NCBI RefSeq assembly: GCF_030445035.2
Contig: NC_080676.1
Coordinates: forward strand, 10,764,940-10,828,939
DNA: 64,000 bases
Direction of reading: 5' to 3'
DNA from: Dasypus novemcinctus
Taxonomy: Eukaryota; Chordata; Mammalia; Cingulata; Dasypodidae
This document shows, piece after piece, positions 1 through 10,076 of the stretch. The position numbers were made by a program, and so were the translations under genes. Within the stretch, counting starts at the first letter, position 1, and each line of letters starts with the position of its first letter. Below the pieces are notes generated by a model that did not search any database, had not been told where the DNA came from, and worked only from the letters and a program-made list of their open reading frames with translations.

Positions 1-780
1 TGATAGGATTGTTAAGCAATGAGAACATTTAGTTGGCATGACTACATTTTACCCTGTGAAAGGAATAAAAGCCTTGCTTTGAAATATACTTAATACAGGC
101 TGTATTTCACAAATGGTAGCTATAGAATATCATGCTTTATTACTGTAAAGGATACTAGAACTTAGATAGAATAAGCCTAATTTACTCAAAACATGAAAGA
201 AAGAAGAAATAAGGAACCATAACTAAACTAATTGAAAAACAATTATCTAATATTTTCATTTTTAGCACTTGAGAATTCTGTAATCAGTCATCTAAAACTC
301 TGTCTTCTTTAGATATGGTTATCTTAATGTATGTTAAGACAATGCTGACTGTAAAAATAACAAGGAATAAAAATTGGTAGCAGGTTAAAAGCCTGATTCT
401 GTTAAATGCAGCCTTTCTTTATTATAACTTCTAAGGTCACTCATGATAAACAGGAAGACCATTGCCAGTGGCACGGGTGAATCTGACTACAAATGTCTGA
501 CATGATTCAAGTTCGTTAGAATAGTAAAGGAGCCAACAAAGTAGGTCATATATTGGATTAGATTGCAAGTAATTTTAAAATCAATTTGTTTTAATAATGT
601 GTTTTATTTTAGTGAAGGAGAAAAATACTTTCTTGTGCTATCTCTTAATTTAAATAATACCCGATCAATAGCTCAAGCACTCCCAAGATTTTATCCCCAA
701 TAATAACAGAAATGGATGTGTAATGGGCAGGTATAGCTGTTTATAATAAACTCAGAAAGTTAGGGATGTGCAAGAAATAC
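1..780. other. AT-rich stretch, nothing recognised
   Basis: No open reading frame, splice-bounded exon or confident repeat could be assigned. Base composition is AT-rich like the rest of the intergenic DNA. Confidence 0.5.
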
Positions 781-1700
781 CTATTGTCTAAAAATCCTTT
801 GTCAGTTTTACCCTTCTGGCTCCTTTTTCTCAGTCTCCTTCCGTGAATACTTTTAAATGACCTCAAAAATTTTCCAGATCCTTTTATTACTCTTTCTAAT
901 ACTTTCTAAGCATACTCACACCTTCCCACAGCTTCAGTTGAAGACATCCAAATCCGTTGCCAGTCCCAACCTCTCCTGTAATCTCCAGACCCCTGAGGAC
1001 AAGGACCACGTGTGTTTTGGTTAAAGTTAAAGCTCTTTAGCAGGACATCCCTGGCCCTTTAAAATCAGGTACCTGCCTATTTTCCACCCTAATCTCTCAC
1101 CATTCCCATGATGGCCCCCATTCCGCAATGGACTAGACTGTTTTTTTAAAATAGTCACTCTTAATTATATTTAGCAGCATGTTTATTGATTTGCTCAGCC
1201 TTGCTTTCACATTTCATTCCAGATTCAGTTTCCTTCTCTCTATCTTAAATGTCCTTTTCCTAGATTATATCACTAAGTAGCTGTTTTTCGTGAGGTTAGT
1301 GAGGTGGAGTAACATTTTTAGACTTTGGATGCCTGAAAATTTCTTTATTATAGCCTCATGTTTAAATGATAGTTGAACTTGGTAGAGAATACTAGGTTGA
1401 CACTTCTTTTCCTTCTGCACTTTGAAGATATGGTTCCATTGCCTTCTAGCCCTGTTATTGCTGATGAGAATTCTGTCGTCAGTCTAATCCCTATTCTTTG
1501 ATGGGTGTTCTGCCTTTTCCTTCTGGTCACTTTTAAGATTTACTCTTCAGATTTGATGTTCTGATCTTGCTGGGTTTGGTTTTGTTTTTAACTTTTCTTG
1601 CTCAGGATATGTTGGGATCCTTCAGGTTAAGGACCTGAGTGTTCAATACTAGAAAATGTTTTGCTTTGCATGTCTTGCCTTTCCCCATTATCCCTATTCT
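781..1700 (-). repeat. Probable old LINE fragments (antisense)
   Basis: The T-rich plus strand around 1325-1640 reads like the complement of ancient LINE-1 sequence. The part at 781-1140 has an L2-like texture. Assignment is by resemblance only, and no conserved protein motif was read. Confidence 0.28.
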
Positions 1701-1734
1701 TTCCTTAGGGAATTCCTATTAGATATAAATGACT

Positions 1735-2260
1735 TTAAATGATTCATTTTACATATTTTTAGACTGTACAGAAAAATTGCAGAACACAAAGAATTCCCAT
1801 GTATCTATTACCTGGATTCCCCAAATGTTAGCATCTTACCACATTTATTTTATCTTTTTCTATTTATCGATTTATCCATACTTTTTTCTGAACCATTTGA
1901 AAGTTAGCTGCAGGCCTGATACCATTTACTTCTGAATACATGAGTCAGAATGTCCTAAAAGCAGATATATGCTCTTACATAATCATCATGCACAATACTA
2001 TTAGCTAATCTAGAGATCTTATTGTCCTAGTAATGTCCTTTACAGAAAAAGAAAATCCCAGATCAAGTGCTGCATTCAGTTGTCACATCTCTTTAATCTC
2101 TTTAGTTGTCTTTAATTTGGAACCATTTCTCAGTCTCTTTGTCTTTCATGACATCGATATTTTTGAAGAGTATAGGCCATTTATTTTGTAGAATGTCCTT
2201 CAGCTTGGATTTGTCTGATGTTTCCTCGTGATTAGCTTCAGGTTATGCTCTTTTGGCAGA
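1735..2260 (-). mobile_element. LINE-1 3' region fragment, antisense
   Basis: The plus strand runs through 'aagaattcccatgta', then a segment about a lack of sequence below 'ttagcatcttaccaca', and later 'tagtaatgtcctttacag'. This order is typical of the complement of an old LINE-1 3' region. Similar wording recurs in this window at 52690-52800 and 53660-53790. The copy is old and has no usable reading frame. Confidence 0.5.
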
Positions 2261-2456
2261 AATATCATGGAAGTAATGTTATGTCCTTTTCAGTAGGGCT
2301 GGGACTGGAGTGAGGCAAGCCAGGTGAATAAAGTGCAAAATTAAGGAAGAAATCACCCTCGGCTTCATGTAAGTGCCAATTCACTCCTAAGTGCCTCATT
2401 TGCCTCATCCTAATCCAAGCCCTGCTTCTCAATGCATCATATTAGGACCATAATAA
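2261..2456. other. Left flank of the endogenous retrovirus
   Basis: Unassigned sequence up to the 5' LTR. Its last bases (accataataa) do not match the bases following the 3' LTR. Confidence 0.4.
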
Positions 2457-2890
2457 TGTGGAGAAGTAGGAGCCTGTGACCACCCCCACCCGAGAGGAAA
2501 ATTCCACAGCCCCGTAAGGACATATATCTCGCTTCTGTAACAAGCTTGCTTGACTGTAAAACTTATCTCAAGGCCTCCTGTAGAGTGTCGTCAGCCCCTA
2601 GACCAACCTGACTCAGACCCTTATAAATGACAAAAACTCCCCAACCGTTTATCTCCCCTGATAGAGTTCCCAGCGCTTGATTAACCGCAAACACCTGCTT
2701 CTGCACGTGCCTGCTTGCTGAGCTATTGCCCCCCACCCTGAACCTAAAGGCCTATATAAGCAAACTCCCCCCCGACTCGGGGCTGCTCTCCCCTCTGTGT
2801 AGGACGAGGCAGTCGCCGCGCGGCTAATAAAACTCTCAATTGGAACTTTATTCAGAGTTTGAGTCTGGTCGATATCGCTGGTCTATAACA
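2457..2890 (+). repeat. ERV 5' LTR
   Basis: Begins TGTGGAGAAG and ends CTATAACA, the usual TG...CA boundaries. A TATA box (tatataa) lies at about 2753-2759. A polyadenylation signal AATAAA lies at 2826-2831, which places R/U5 in the last ~80 bp. It matches the LTR at 8890-9327 with roughly 27 substitutions and a few small indels by hand count (about 6%), many of them CpG transitions. Confidence 0.93.
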
Positions 2891-2892
2891 TT

Positions 2893-2910
2893 TGGAGGCC
2901 CCAGCGAGAT
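2893..2910 (+). promoter_or_regulatory. Retroviral primer-binding site, tRNA-Thr(UGU)
   Basis: Starts two bases after the 5' LTR with TGGAGGCCCCAGCGAGAT. This appears to be an exact 18-nt complement of the 3' end of mammalian tRNA-Thr with anticodon UGU, including CCA. The tRNA sequence is from memory. Threonine priming is known for HERV-T/ERV-S71-type class I elements. Confidence 0.82.
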
Positions 2911-3430
2911 AGATCGACGAGATCCCCCACTCCAGCAGGGTTGATCTCCTCAGACTCAGGGAGATGGGTACGTTCTGGGGACGGACCGGCGGTCTAGGGG
3001 AAGGCCTCGGACAGACGTTTCTCCGCCCCGGACGCCGCCCGGCCCTGGAACTTGTCTCCACCTAAATTCTATCTGGAGAGCCTCAGGAGTTCCTGGGCCC
3101 AGGATCAGCAAACGGGACGTCCCTAGATGAGTCTGTTTTCTGGAAAACCTCTGCAGAGTCTGTGGAATGTGGGTAAGGGGATCTGCTGGACGCAGCAAAT
3201 AGATCCCACCCACCGGTCAGAGCGAGACGTCGCTCTTGACTTCGGTTCAGGCTGTCTGGTTAGTCTCTTCGTCTGTCTTAATTGTTTGTCTTTTTGTATT
3301 TCTGTTCTGTGTAATTTGTGAAGAATTATGAGTCAATTGTAAACTGTGTTTCTGCTAGTGTGTTGTAATTGTTTTGTATTTATCTGTTTGTTCAATGTCA
3401 GTGTGTATTTTAATACCTCCGGACGGTGAT
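2911..3430 (+). other. ERV untranslated leader
   Basis: GC-rich to about 3250, then T-rich. This is typical of the packaging leader of gamma-like retroviruses. No gag reading frame follows. Open frames here on either strand are short and do not resemble matrix or capsid protein. Confidence 0.6.
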
Positions 3431-4152
3431 ATAAATTAGTGAATAATGATTTTTAGGAGAGCTCTATTCAAATGGCCAAATATTAAATAAGCGCTTATAT
3501 TAATACGTAAGTTTGAATGTTAATGGGATTTCTACAATGACAAAAATTGTAAATCTTAACAAAATTCCTGTGTCTTTTCATTAAAAAATAGTTCTTGCCT
3601 AAATTAAAATGAATATTTTTCCTCACAGAATAAAATGAAGGATGTAAAAAACGAATATTAAAGAAAGTCAAAAATTTGTGGAAATGCTAACTGAAATTTA
3701 ATAAGTTTTTCAAAAAGGTGTGTTTTGCCCTAAAACAGGATGGCTAATTTTTATAAACTCATGAAACTTAAAAGCATGTGGTGAATTGTAGAAGATATTG
3801 TGGTAATTTTAAGTAAGAAAATGTGTTCTGTGAAAATAAAAATTTGTCTTAAGGTGATGTGGGCTATGGGTGAGAGGCTCTTTGTCTCTTCAGAGATAAC
3901 CTTAACCTAGACTGCCTGTCCTGACTTGTGGGTGTGGGACGGTAAGAGGCTGCAGTCCTGCTCTTGGTGACCATGGCAACAACTCCAGTCCCAGGAGGCA
4001 ATTTAGCAATGCAAACTCTATACATACCAGTCAGTCCAGGGAAACTCTGATGGTGGTGATGCCGAAACTTAAGGGAACTTGGACTTAGCCTCGAATAAAA
4101 ACTATAATATAGCCTGTGCATAAATTCAAAATCATCGAATTCTATATCCAAG

Positions 4153-4559
4153 TGTGCCTAGTTTCTGGAAATCCAGTTAAGTAATATGCGCTTTGAATGT
4201 TCAGAAAGGATGCAAGACTGAATGTGTATTCAAAGCTGCATCCAGACAGAATGTGGGCAAGATGCTAATTCAAGCTCACCTGAAGTGTGAGCGATATGTT
4301 CATTCAAAACTTACCTGGTACTCAGGCAAAGACTTAACTAACAAAGAAAGTAGTTTTCTTTGATTAAAAGCACCATTTGACTCCCCACCCTGTATAAAAA
4401 GAACTTAAAAATCTTGTTCAGGGCTTGAGTTTGAAACAGAAAGCACAAAGCACCTGAGTCTGGTCAGCCGTCAATAAACCATTTTTCCTTCTCAAAATCA
4501 TTCCTGAGTCATGGCCTTTCTGTATGCAAATAATTGAACCTCTCTCAAATTCTACAACA
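4153..4559 (+). repeat. Internal LTR-like segment inside the ERV
   Basis: A TATA box (tataaaa, 4393-4399) is followed about 75 bp later by AATAAA (4473-4478). The segment ends TCTACAACA at 4559, an LTR-like U3-R-U5 order. The start at TGTGCC (4153) is a guess from the TG rule. No primer-binding site follows and it does not match the outer LTRs. It could be the remaining LTR of the older element that makes up the interior, or a solo LTR. Confidence 0.45.
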
Positions 4560-5739
4560 AAAGTAGTATAATTATAGTCTGTATAGTTATAAATAATTAT
4601 AAGAAGTTTAATGAAGCATTGTTTAAATTAAAGTGTTTAAATGGCTAAATCCAGAACGTCACTATTAAACAAAAACTGAATTAATAATAATAATAAAAGG
4701 TAATTTTATAACAGGAGGGCTTGTCGGCGGCCAGCCTCCCCTGCCAACTTGCTTCTGGGAGACTGTTTTTGGTACTGTATGCTACTAAGTTTAAAGTGAA
4801 CAAAAGTTTAATGTAAATGGTAATTATATGTTATAAGAGGTTTGCCTGGTAACTTGTGTATGTGGGATGTGTGGAATGTGTTTTTGTTGTTGGGGAAACG
4901 GGAGGAGATTTTGTCCTGAAATGAGAGGATTGATTATTGGGAATAGTAAAGTGTGGGACAAAGCCTGGGTGAATGCTGAAAGTGTAGAAAGTTTGTGAAA
5001 GGGAAATTTTTGTAATTAAGGTTGAGTGAAATTTGGTGGGTCTGTCCATAGAGTTTTGAAGAGTTTAGTATCGAGTAGTATACTCATGCAAGGTTGGCGA
5101 TTTTGTTCTTTCTCAAAATCTCTCAAGCCATTAGTCTGTTTTGGTAAAAGTTTTCTGAATAATCAGTATACAAAGAAAATCTGTTTTATCAAAATAGCTT
5201 CTTGTGCTTTAACCTCATCATTTCCTCAGTGTTTGAAGAAGAAAAGGTCTTATCTCTTTTGAAGGAACATAATGTTCAAACCTGCTTTCTCAAAATCAAA
5301 TCCTGAAAAGTAGCTTTTTATTTCAAACTAATTGCAAGAGATTTGTTCTTTTACCTTAAAAGAAAAATTAAAGTAATAGTTGAGTTCATTTAATATGTTA
5401 TAAGCCGAATGAAAGGTGTTTAAAAGTGTTATAAAATTAACAGGTTTTTTCTTTAACCCTCTGTTAAAGTTGTATGAGTAAAAGGTTCAAATGAATACTT
5501 AAGAGTGTATAAATTTACCAATATTTCAGCATAATATTAAACAGAAGTACAATGTGGTTAATTACGGTTTTAATTATTATAAAAAAGTATGTGTCACAGA
5601 AACAACCTCTTATCATAAATTAAAATAATAATACTGTAGTATGCAGCAGTCCAAATATTGCTAGTTTGTTGCAAAAATGGTTACTGTCTGGCTGTATCGC
5701 TATCAATTTGTTTTAAAACTTGCTAAAACTTTCTTTAGT

Positions 5740-6390
5740 GTCTTCTTGGACAGGTCAAGCCAGCCTACATTCCTCTATCTGTGGAAAACCCAACAATGAA
5801 CTTTTGCAGTGCTTTTCGGGGCTATGTGCATAGCCCAACCATCTCTCCTGGCATGGTAATAATAATCTGGCTGTGTAGAAAAAATCTGTGGCTAAAACCC
5901 TACTGATAATGTTACTAACCAGTAATCTTTTTTTCAAAATTAAAGGAAACATCAGAGACAGTAATATCTTATCTTAAAAGCCTGAACTACGCAAACAATT
6001 AGAACAAGCTGCAAAGTACCTGCTGCTCTATCAAATTCTTAAGTGTTGTTTGGTTGAGCAAAATAAAACTATACTTTCTGCTGTAATTGATAAAGTACAA
6101 TGTTTTTTCATGTTAATAGAATTTGTAATATTATTAAAATACTAAAAATCTTTCATCCCTCATTTAGCTCAAATATTGAAGCCATTGTTTGTATTAATTG
6201 GGAAAAAATCCTTCATAAAAGTGGGAAAACCTCCAGCAAGCTGCTTTAAATGATAGAAAGAAAATAAATTGCGGACATTAACGTAGCCTATGAATTAAAT
6301 GTAGCAAGCACCAATATTTGGTTTGAGTGGAGTTTGTGGCAAAGGCAAAATTCTAAACAAGTACCCCTTGGGTTTTAATCACAATTCTAG
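5740..6390 (+). pseudogene. Decayed ERV-L-like polymerase (reverse transcriptase)
   Basis: Two stretches read as retroviral polymerase. Near 5817-5850 a plus-strand frame gives GYVHSPTI, the reverse-transcriptase 'PQGyxxSPTI' region, preceded in another frame by a WK-QQ-TFAVL-like strand. Near 6290-6380 a frame gives ELNVAS, then WSLWQ and PLGF, in the order and spacing of the ERV-L thumb/connection region. In-frame stops and at least one frameshift interrupt it, and the catalytic YxDD box was not found. It resembles ERV-L (class III) more than the class I LTRs around it. The class call is an inference from short motifs. Confidence 0.55.
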
Positions 6391-6619
6391 AAAAAAGCCA
6401 AAAGTACAATGTAAAAAAAAGCAATTATGTGCAGCATAAGAGGTCCTGCTAAAAGTGAAAGATTTAATCCGGTAGTGTCTGGTCACTCTGAAAACTGCCA
6501 TCCCTATCCAGGGGTGGATTACAGGTACTGAAAGCAAGACAGAAATAGTAAACTGTTGTAAATCACCCTAAAATCTGTGAAAGAACATCCAGGATGCCTG
6601 CTAGTAGTAACAAGTGACT

Positions 6620-7190
6620 GTCTATCATGTCCCTGCCCACCCCACTAACATTCCTTTTAAAACTGTTAACGCAGATGCCATTATAAACATCCAGGGCCCT
6701 ACCGCTGAAACCTGGAAAAAGGCAGGGTGGCTCCACTGGAAAAAAACAGGCATCGTGAATACTGAACCTTGTGGTGCCTAGCCCGGCAGTTCTAGCTGCC
6801 TGTTACTCACGAATGCCAATAACTAACGTCGAGTCCCTTCCGCTCTTGAGAAGGATGAGCCCTCAGATAACCTGTGGCACTTGCTGCCATGCATCACATC
6901 GGCTTTGCAGATTCTGGAACTGTGAGCCTGCAGCTTGTGTCTGCCTGTGGGCTTTGGGCCTGTGTGCTCTCTCCTTATGCTATTGTAGCAGGAACTGTTA
7001 ACATTGCAAAGAAAGGTAAATACTGGCCCCTTGAACTAATAGCACGCATAATCATGACCTGCAAAAGAGTTTGTGGAAAATATTTCTTGGAATTGCCCCT
7101 CTGTATGAATGGTTGAAAAATATAAATAAAACAGAAGAGTATTTAACCCTTAAACATATCATTTTAAAGCCTGTGTTTAAGATCCATGTG
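6620..7190 (+). pseudogene. Probable decayed envelope surface subunit
   Basis: Several consecutive partial plus-strand frames lie between the polymerase remnant and the transmembrane remnant, as expected for a surface glycoprotein. One runs about 6625-6780 and includes ETWKKAGW. Another, near 7020-7120, contains a WLKNINKT-like glycosylation site. Stops and frameshifts break it. The assignment depends on position and composition rather than on a diagnostic motif. Confidence 0.35.
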
Positions 7191-7195
7191 TTTTC

Positions 7196-8010
7196 ATGAC
7201 TCGTAAAGTAACTATTAAGAATAACTCATTGTTTTATGAAAATGGTGCCTTGTATACATGTCTACCAGAAAGTGTGTTGCAGGATGGAGAAACGATAACG
7301 ACAGCCAGAAGAAAAGGCATCTGGGTACCTGTGAGAATGATGCGGATTTGGCAGTCGTCTCCTGAAAGTCAGTTATTGCTACATATGGTACAAGAATTCT
7401 TAAAACGGACTAAGCGCTTTATTGGACTGCTTATTATAAGCATTTTGAGACTGATTAGAATCATTACAGCTGCTGCTACTGCTATGGTAACTTTACGTTA
7501 AAGTACAGACTCAACAATACATGGCATGATTAGCATAAAATGCTAGTGATTTATGGCATAGCCAAGATCACATTGATAAACAGTTAAATAATTGAGTTAA
7601 TGAATTAGAATCGGCTGTTTTGCATGTTGAAGATCAATTGTATAGTTCAAACTTGTTAAAAAAATTGAAGTGTAATTGGAATGAAATTTTCTGTATAACT
7701 CTGCATGTAATTCATCAGATGTAGTATAGAAAGAGTTGGGAATCATTTGTTCGGCCATGAAAGTAGAATCTCTCTGGAAATGGTGGAATTACAAAGAAAA
7801 ATATTTAAAAAGTCTCAAAATCAAATTCATGTAGCCAATGGTAAGAATATTTTCTCAGATATGATTTCACATATTGCAGGGTTTAACCCAGTCAATTAGT
7901 GGAGGTCACGGCGTTTCCTGTCAGCTTTGAAAATAAGGCTGATCATGTTTGTTCTGTTGCTCATAATTTTCACCTGTGCCGGACGGTGTTTTCAGAAAAA
8001 ATAGCAAAGA
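7196..8010 (+). pseudogene. Betaretrovirus-like envelope transmembrane remnant
   Basis: The frame at 7196-7501 (101 codons) has a WVPV...W..SP pattern followed by KRTKRF, a furin-like basic site. A hydrophobic alanine-rich fusion-peptide-like segment comes next, the HERV-K/MMTV arrangement. Further broken frames to about 8010 give a helix-rich ectodomain, a CNW...FCIT-like cysteine region near 7670-7700 and a hydrophobic anchor near 7940-7975. Several stops make it non-functional. It belongs to a different envelope class from the fragment at 8242. Confidence 0.55.
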
Positions 8011-8152
8011 ATAACAGCCATGGGACATGTAAGTGACCTGGTGCTGGTAAGTACTTCAGTAACTTCCCCAAGTTGAAGAGCTTGGCCGGTAGCCAATGAT
8101 GGGTAAGACTCTCAAATGAGGGCAACCTAAGACAGGCACGGTCACCTCGACT

Positions 8153-8168
8153 AAATCAAAAAGGGGGA
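8153..8168 (+). promoter_or_regulatory. HERV-K-like polypurine tract
   Basis: The tract AAAAAGGGGGAAATG directly follows the class II-like envelope remnant. It looks like the polypurine tract that primes plus-strand synthesis in HERV-K-type elements. The following TGTTAAAAACTG would be the first bases of that element's 3' LTR, but within about 50 bp the sequence becomes class I envelope. Confidence 0.5.
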
Positions 8169-8241
8169 AATGTTAAAAACTGAGGCATAGTGACCCACAC
8201 ATTACCTCTCTGAAAAAACTGAAAGAGAATATCTTGAAACA

Positions 8242-8574
8242 TTGAGTCTTGAGCACCACTGGTACAAGAGGGCCCCAATCCTAGTTCCCCTTCTAATTGG
8301 GCTGAGCATTGCTGGGTCAATTGCAGTAAGATCAGCAGCTCTTGTAAAAAGTCACCCTGATGTCAGTCAATTGTCAGCCCTAGTTACCCAGGACCTCAAG
8401 AACCTTGAATATCAAATTTCACATTTAAAAGAGGCACTCGATTCCTTAGCCAAGGTAGTCCTCCAGAGCCAGCGGGGATTGGACTTATTATTCCTCAAAC
8501 AAGGAGGCCTCTGTTTAGCTTTAGGAGAAACTTGTTGCTTTTATGCTAACCACTCCGGCATCATTAACGCTTAA
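8242..8574 (+). pseudogene. Class I envelope transmembrane (TM) fragment
   Basis: A 110-codon frame preserves three class I TM hallmarks in order. A hydrophobic fusion-peptide-like region lies at residues ~11-33. An immunosuppressive-type motif with LQSQRGLDLLFL lies at ~74-85. A CX6CC cysteine motif (C..LGETCC) follows. A TAA at 8572-8574 stops the frame before the membrane anchor. A leucine-rich anchor and cytoplasmic tail can still be read at 8690-8800 behind further stops. The surface subunit of this class is absent. It is a fragment, not a complete gene, but much better preserved than the ERV interior. Confidence 0.8.
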
Positions 8575-8889
8575 ACTTAGTCTGGAAACGATTTAAAAAA
8601 ATGAGAAAAGGCTCAGTCAGCCACCAAAAAAATTGGTATGAAAGTTTATTTAATTGGTCCCCATAGCTTACAACCCTTATCACTGCCCTTTTGGGCCCCT
8701 TACTCCTCCTATTATTGCTGTTAACCTGCGGCCCACTCATAATCAATCATTTAGTTTGATTTATCCTTGAGAGACTGCAAACCATTAAGCTCTTAATCCT
8801 GAACACCCCATACCAAAGCTTGCCTATGCAGGACATTGGAGAGTACTCAGATTCAAGGGTTTGAATCTCCCCAAAAGAGAAGTAGGGAA
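8575..8889 (+). pseudogene. Remainder of class I TM and 3' untranslated end
   Basis: Continuation of the TM gene past its stop, with a leucine-rich membrane anchor near 8690-8750. It ends at a purine-rich run (aaaagagaagtaggga, 8873-8888) directly before the 3' LTR, which fits the polypurine tract of the class I element. Confidence 0.6.
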
Positions 8890-9327
8890 TGTGGAGAAGT
8901 AGGAGCCTGTGACCACCCCCACCCGAGAGGAAAATTCCACAGCCCCCTAACTGCATATATCTCGCTTCTGTAACAAGCTTGCCCGACTGTAAAACCTTAT
9001 CTCAAGGCCTCCTGTAGAAAGTGTCATCAGCCCCTAGACCAACCTGACTCAGACCCTTATAAATGACAAAAACTCCCCAACCGTTTATCTCCCCTGATAG
9101 AATTCCCAGCGCTTGATTAACTGCAAACATCTGCTTCTGTACATGCTTGCTTGCTGAGCTATTGCCCCCTGCCCTGAACCTAAAAGCCTATATAAGCAAA
9201 CTCCCCCGGCGACTCGGGGCTGCTCTCCCCTCTGTGTAGGATGAGGCAGTCACCGTGTGGCTAATAAAGCTCTCAATTGGAACTTTATTCAGAGTCTGAG
9301 TCTGGTCAATATCGCTAATCTATAACA
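8890..9327 (+). repeat. ERV 3' LTR
   Basis: Direct repeat of the 5' LTR with the same TGTGGAGAAG start, TATA box, AATAAA and TATAACA end. The following bases (agacttcac) do not repeat the bases before the 5' LTR. Confidence 0.93.
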
Positions 9328-9395
9328 AGACTTCACAAATTCCGATTCACATAAACAAACAAGCAAATAAATAGGCAACTAATAAATGTAGAAGA

Positions 9396-9931
9396 GGGAA
9401 GCGGATGAAGGTCAAATGATAGGGCCTCTGCCTACCATATGGGAGGACCCAAGTTCGATCCCTGGGGCCTCCTGGTGAAAAGCATACCTGCACGATGAGC
9501 CAAGTGCCCACGTGAGTGTCCATGTGGTGAGCTGAGTGCCTGCGTGACAAGCCAAGTGCCTGTGTGGTGAGCCGAGTGCCTGCATGAGTGCCTGTGTGGT
9601 GAGCCAAGTGCCCACTCGGTGAGCCAGTGTCCATGCAAGTGAGTCATGCAGCAAGATGATGACACAACAAAAGAGAGATGAAGGGGAGAGTTGAGGTGAA
9701 GCGCAGCAGAAACCAAGAACTGAGGTGGTGCAGCTGACAGGGAACCTCTCTCCACATCAGAAGTCCCCAGGATCAAATCCCGATGAATCCCAGAGGAGAA
9801 AAATTGAGAAGACAAAAAGAGAAATAGATACAGAAGATCACACAGCAAATGGACAGACAGCAAAAACAGCAGGGTGAGGTAGGGGGGAGCAGAAGGGGAA
9901 GGGTAAAAATAAATAAATGAATCTTTTTTTA
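9396..9931 (+). mobile_element. DAS-type SINE with expanded tandem section
   Basis: A tRNA-like head (gggaagcggatg...) with a B-box-like 'agttcgatccc' is followed by a tandem run of a 'gagtgcctg(c/t)gtg..gagcca' unit at about 9510-9650. A second SINE-like segment and an A-rich tail close it. Flanked by a 10-bp duplication AAATGTAGAA at 9384-9393 and 9932-9941. Confidence 0.8.
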
Positions 9932-10076
9932 AAATGTAGAAAAAATGATGGAATGAAAAAGAATCACTATTTGGCAACTGTCTTAATAATTAAGGCAAGA
10001 GTCATCAATGAATGCAAAAATTATTGGGTGAAAGTTTGAAGAGTGATAGAATATTTACATAGTCTCAAAGTATCTC

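Larger units (their letters stand above)
2457..9327 (+). mobile_element. Composite endogenous retrovirus (class I LTRs)
   Basis: About 6.9 kb bounded by two directly repeated LTRs of 434 and 438 bp. After the 5' LTR come a primer-binding site and a GC-rich leader to about 3330. Before the 3' LTR lies a class I transmembrane envelope fragment. The interior, about 3400-8170, is AT-rich and heavily decayed. It shows an ERV-L-like reverse transcriptase, a betaretrovirus-like envelope and a HERV-K-like polypurine tract. No intact gag, protease, polymerase or complete envelope gene is present, so the locus is non-coding as a virus. No target-site duplication is evident at the outer ends. The mixture could reflect recombination between copackaged RNAs or rearrangement between neighbouring insertions. 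LTR recognition is secure; the class assignments of interior parts are inferences from short motifs. Confidence 0.88.

Noticed and set aside
3864..4151. Retroviral gag remnant on the minus strand
   Set aside because: Wrong strand for the provirus, with no capsid major-homology or zinc-knuckle motif.
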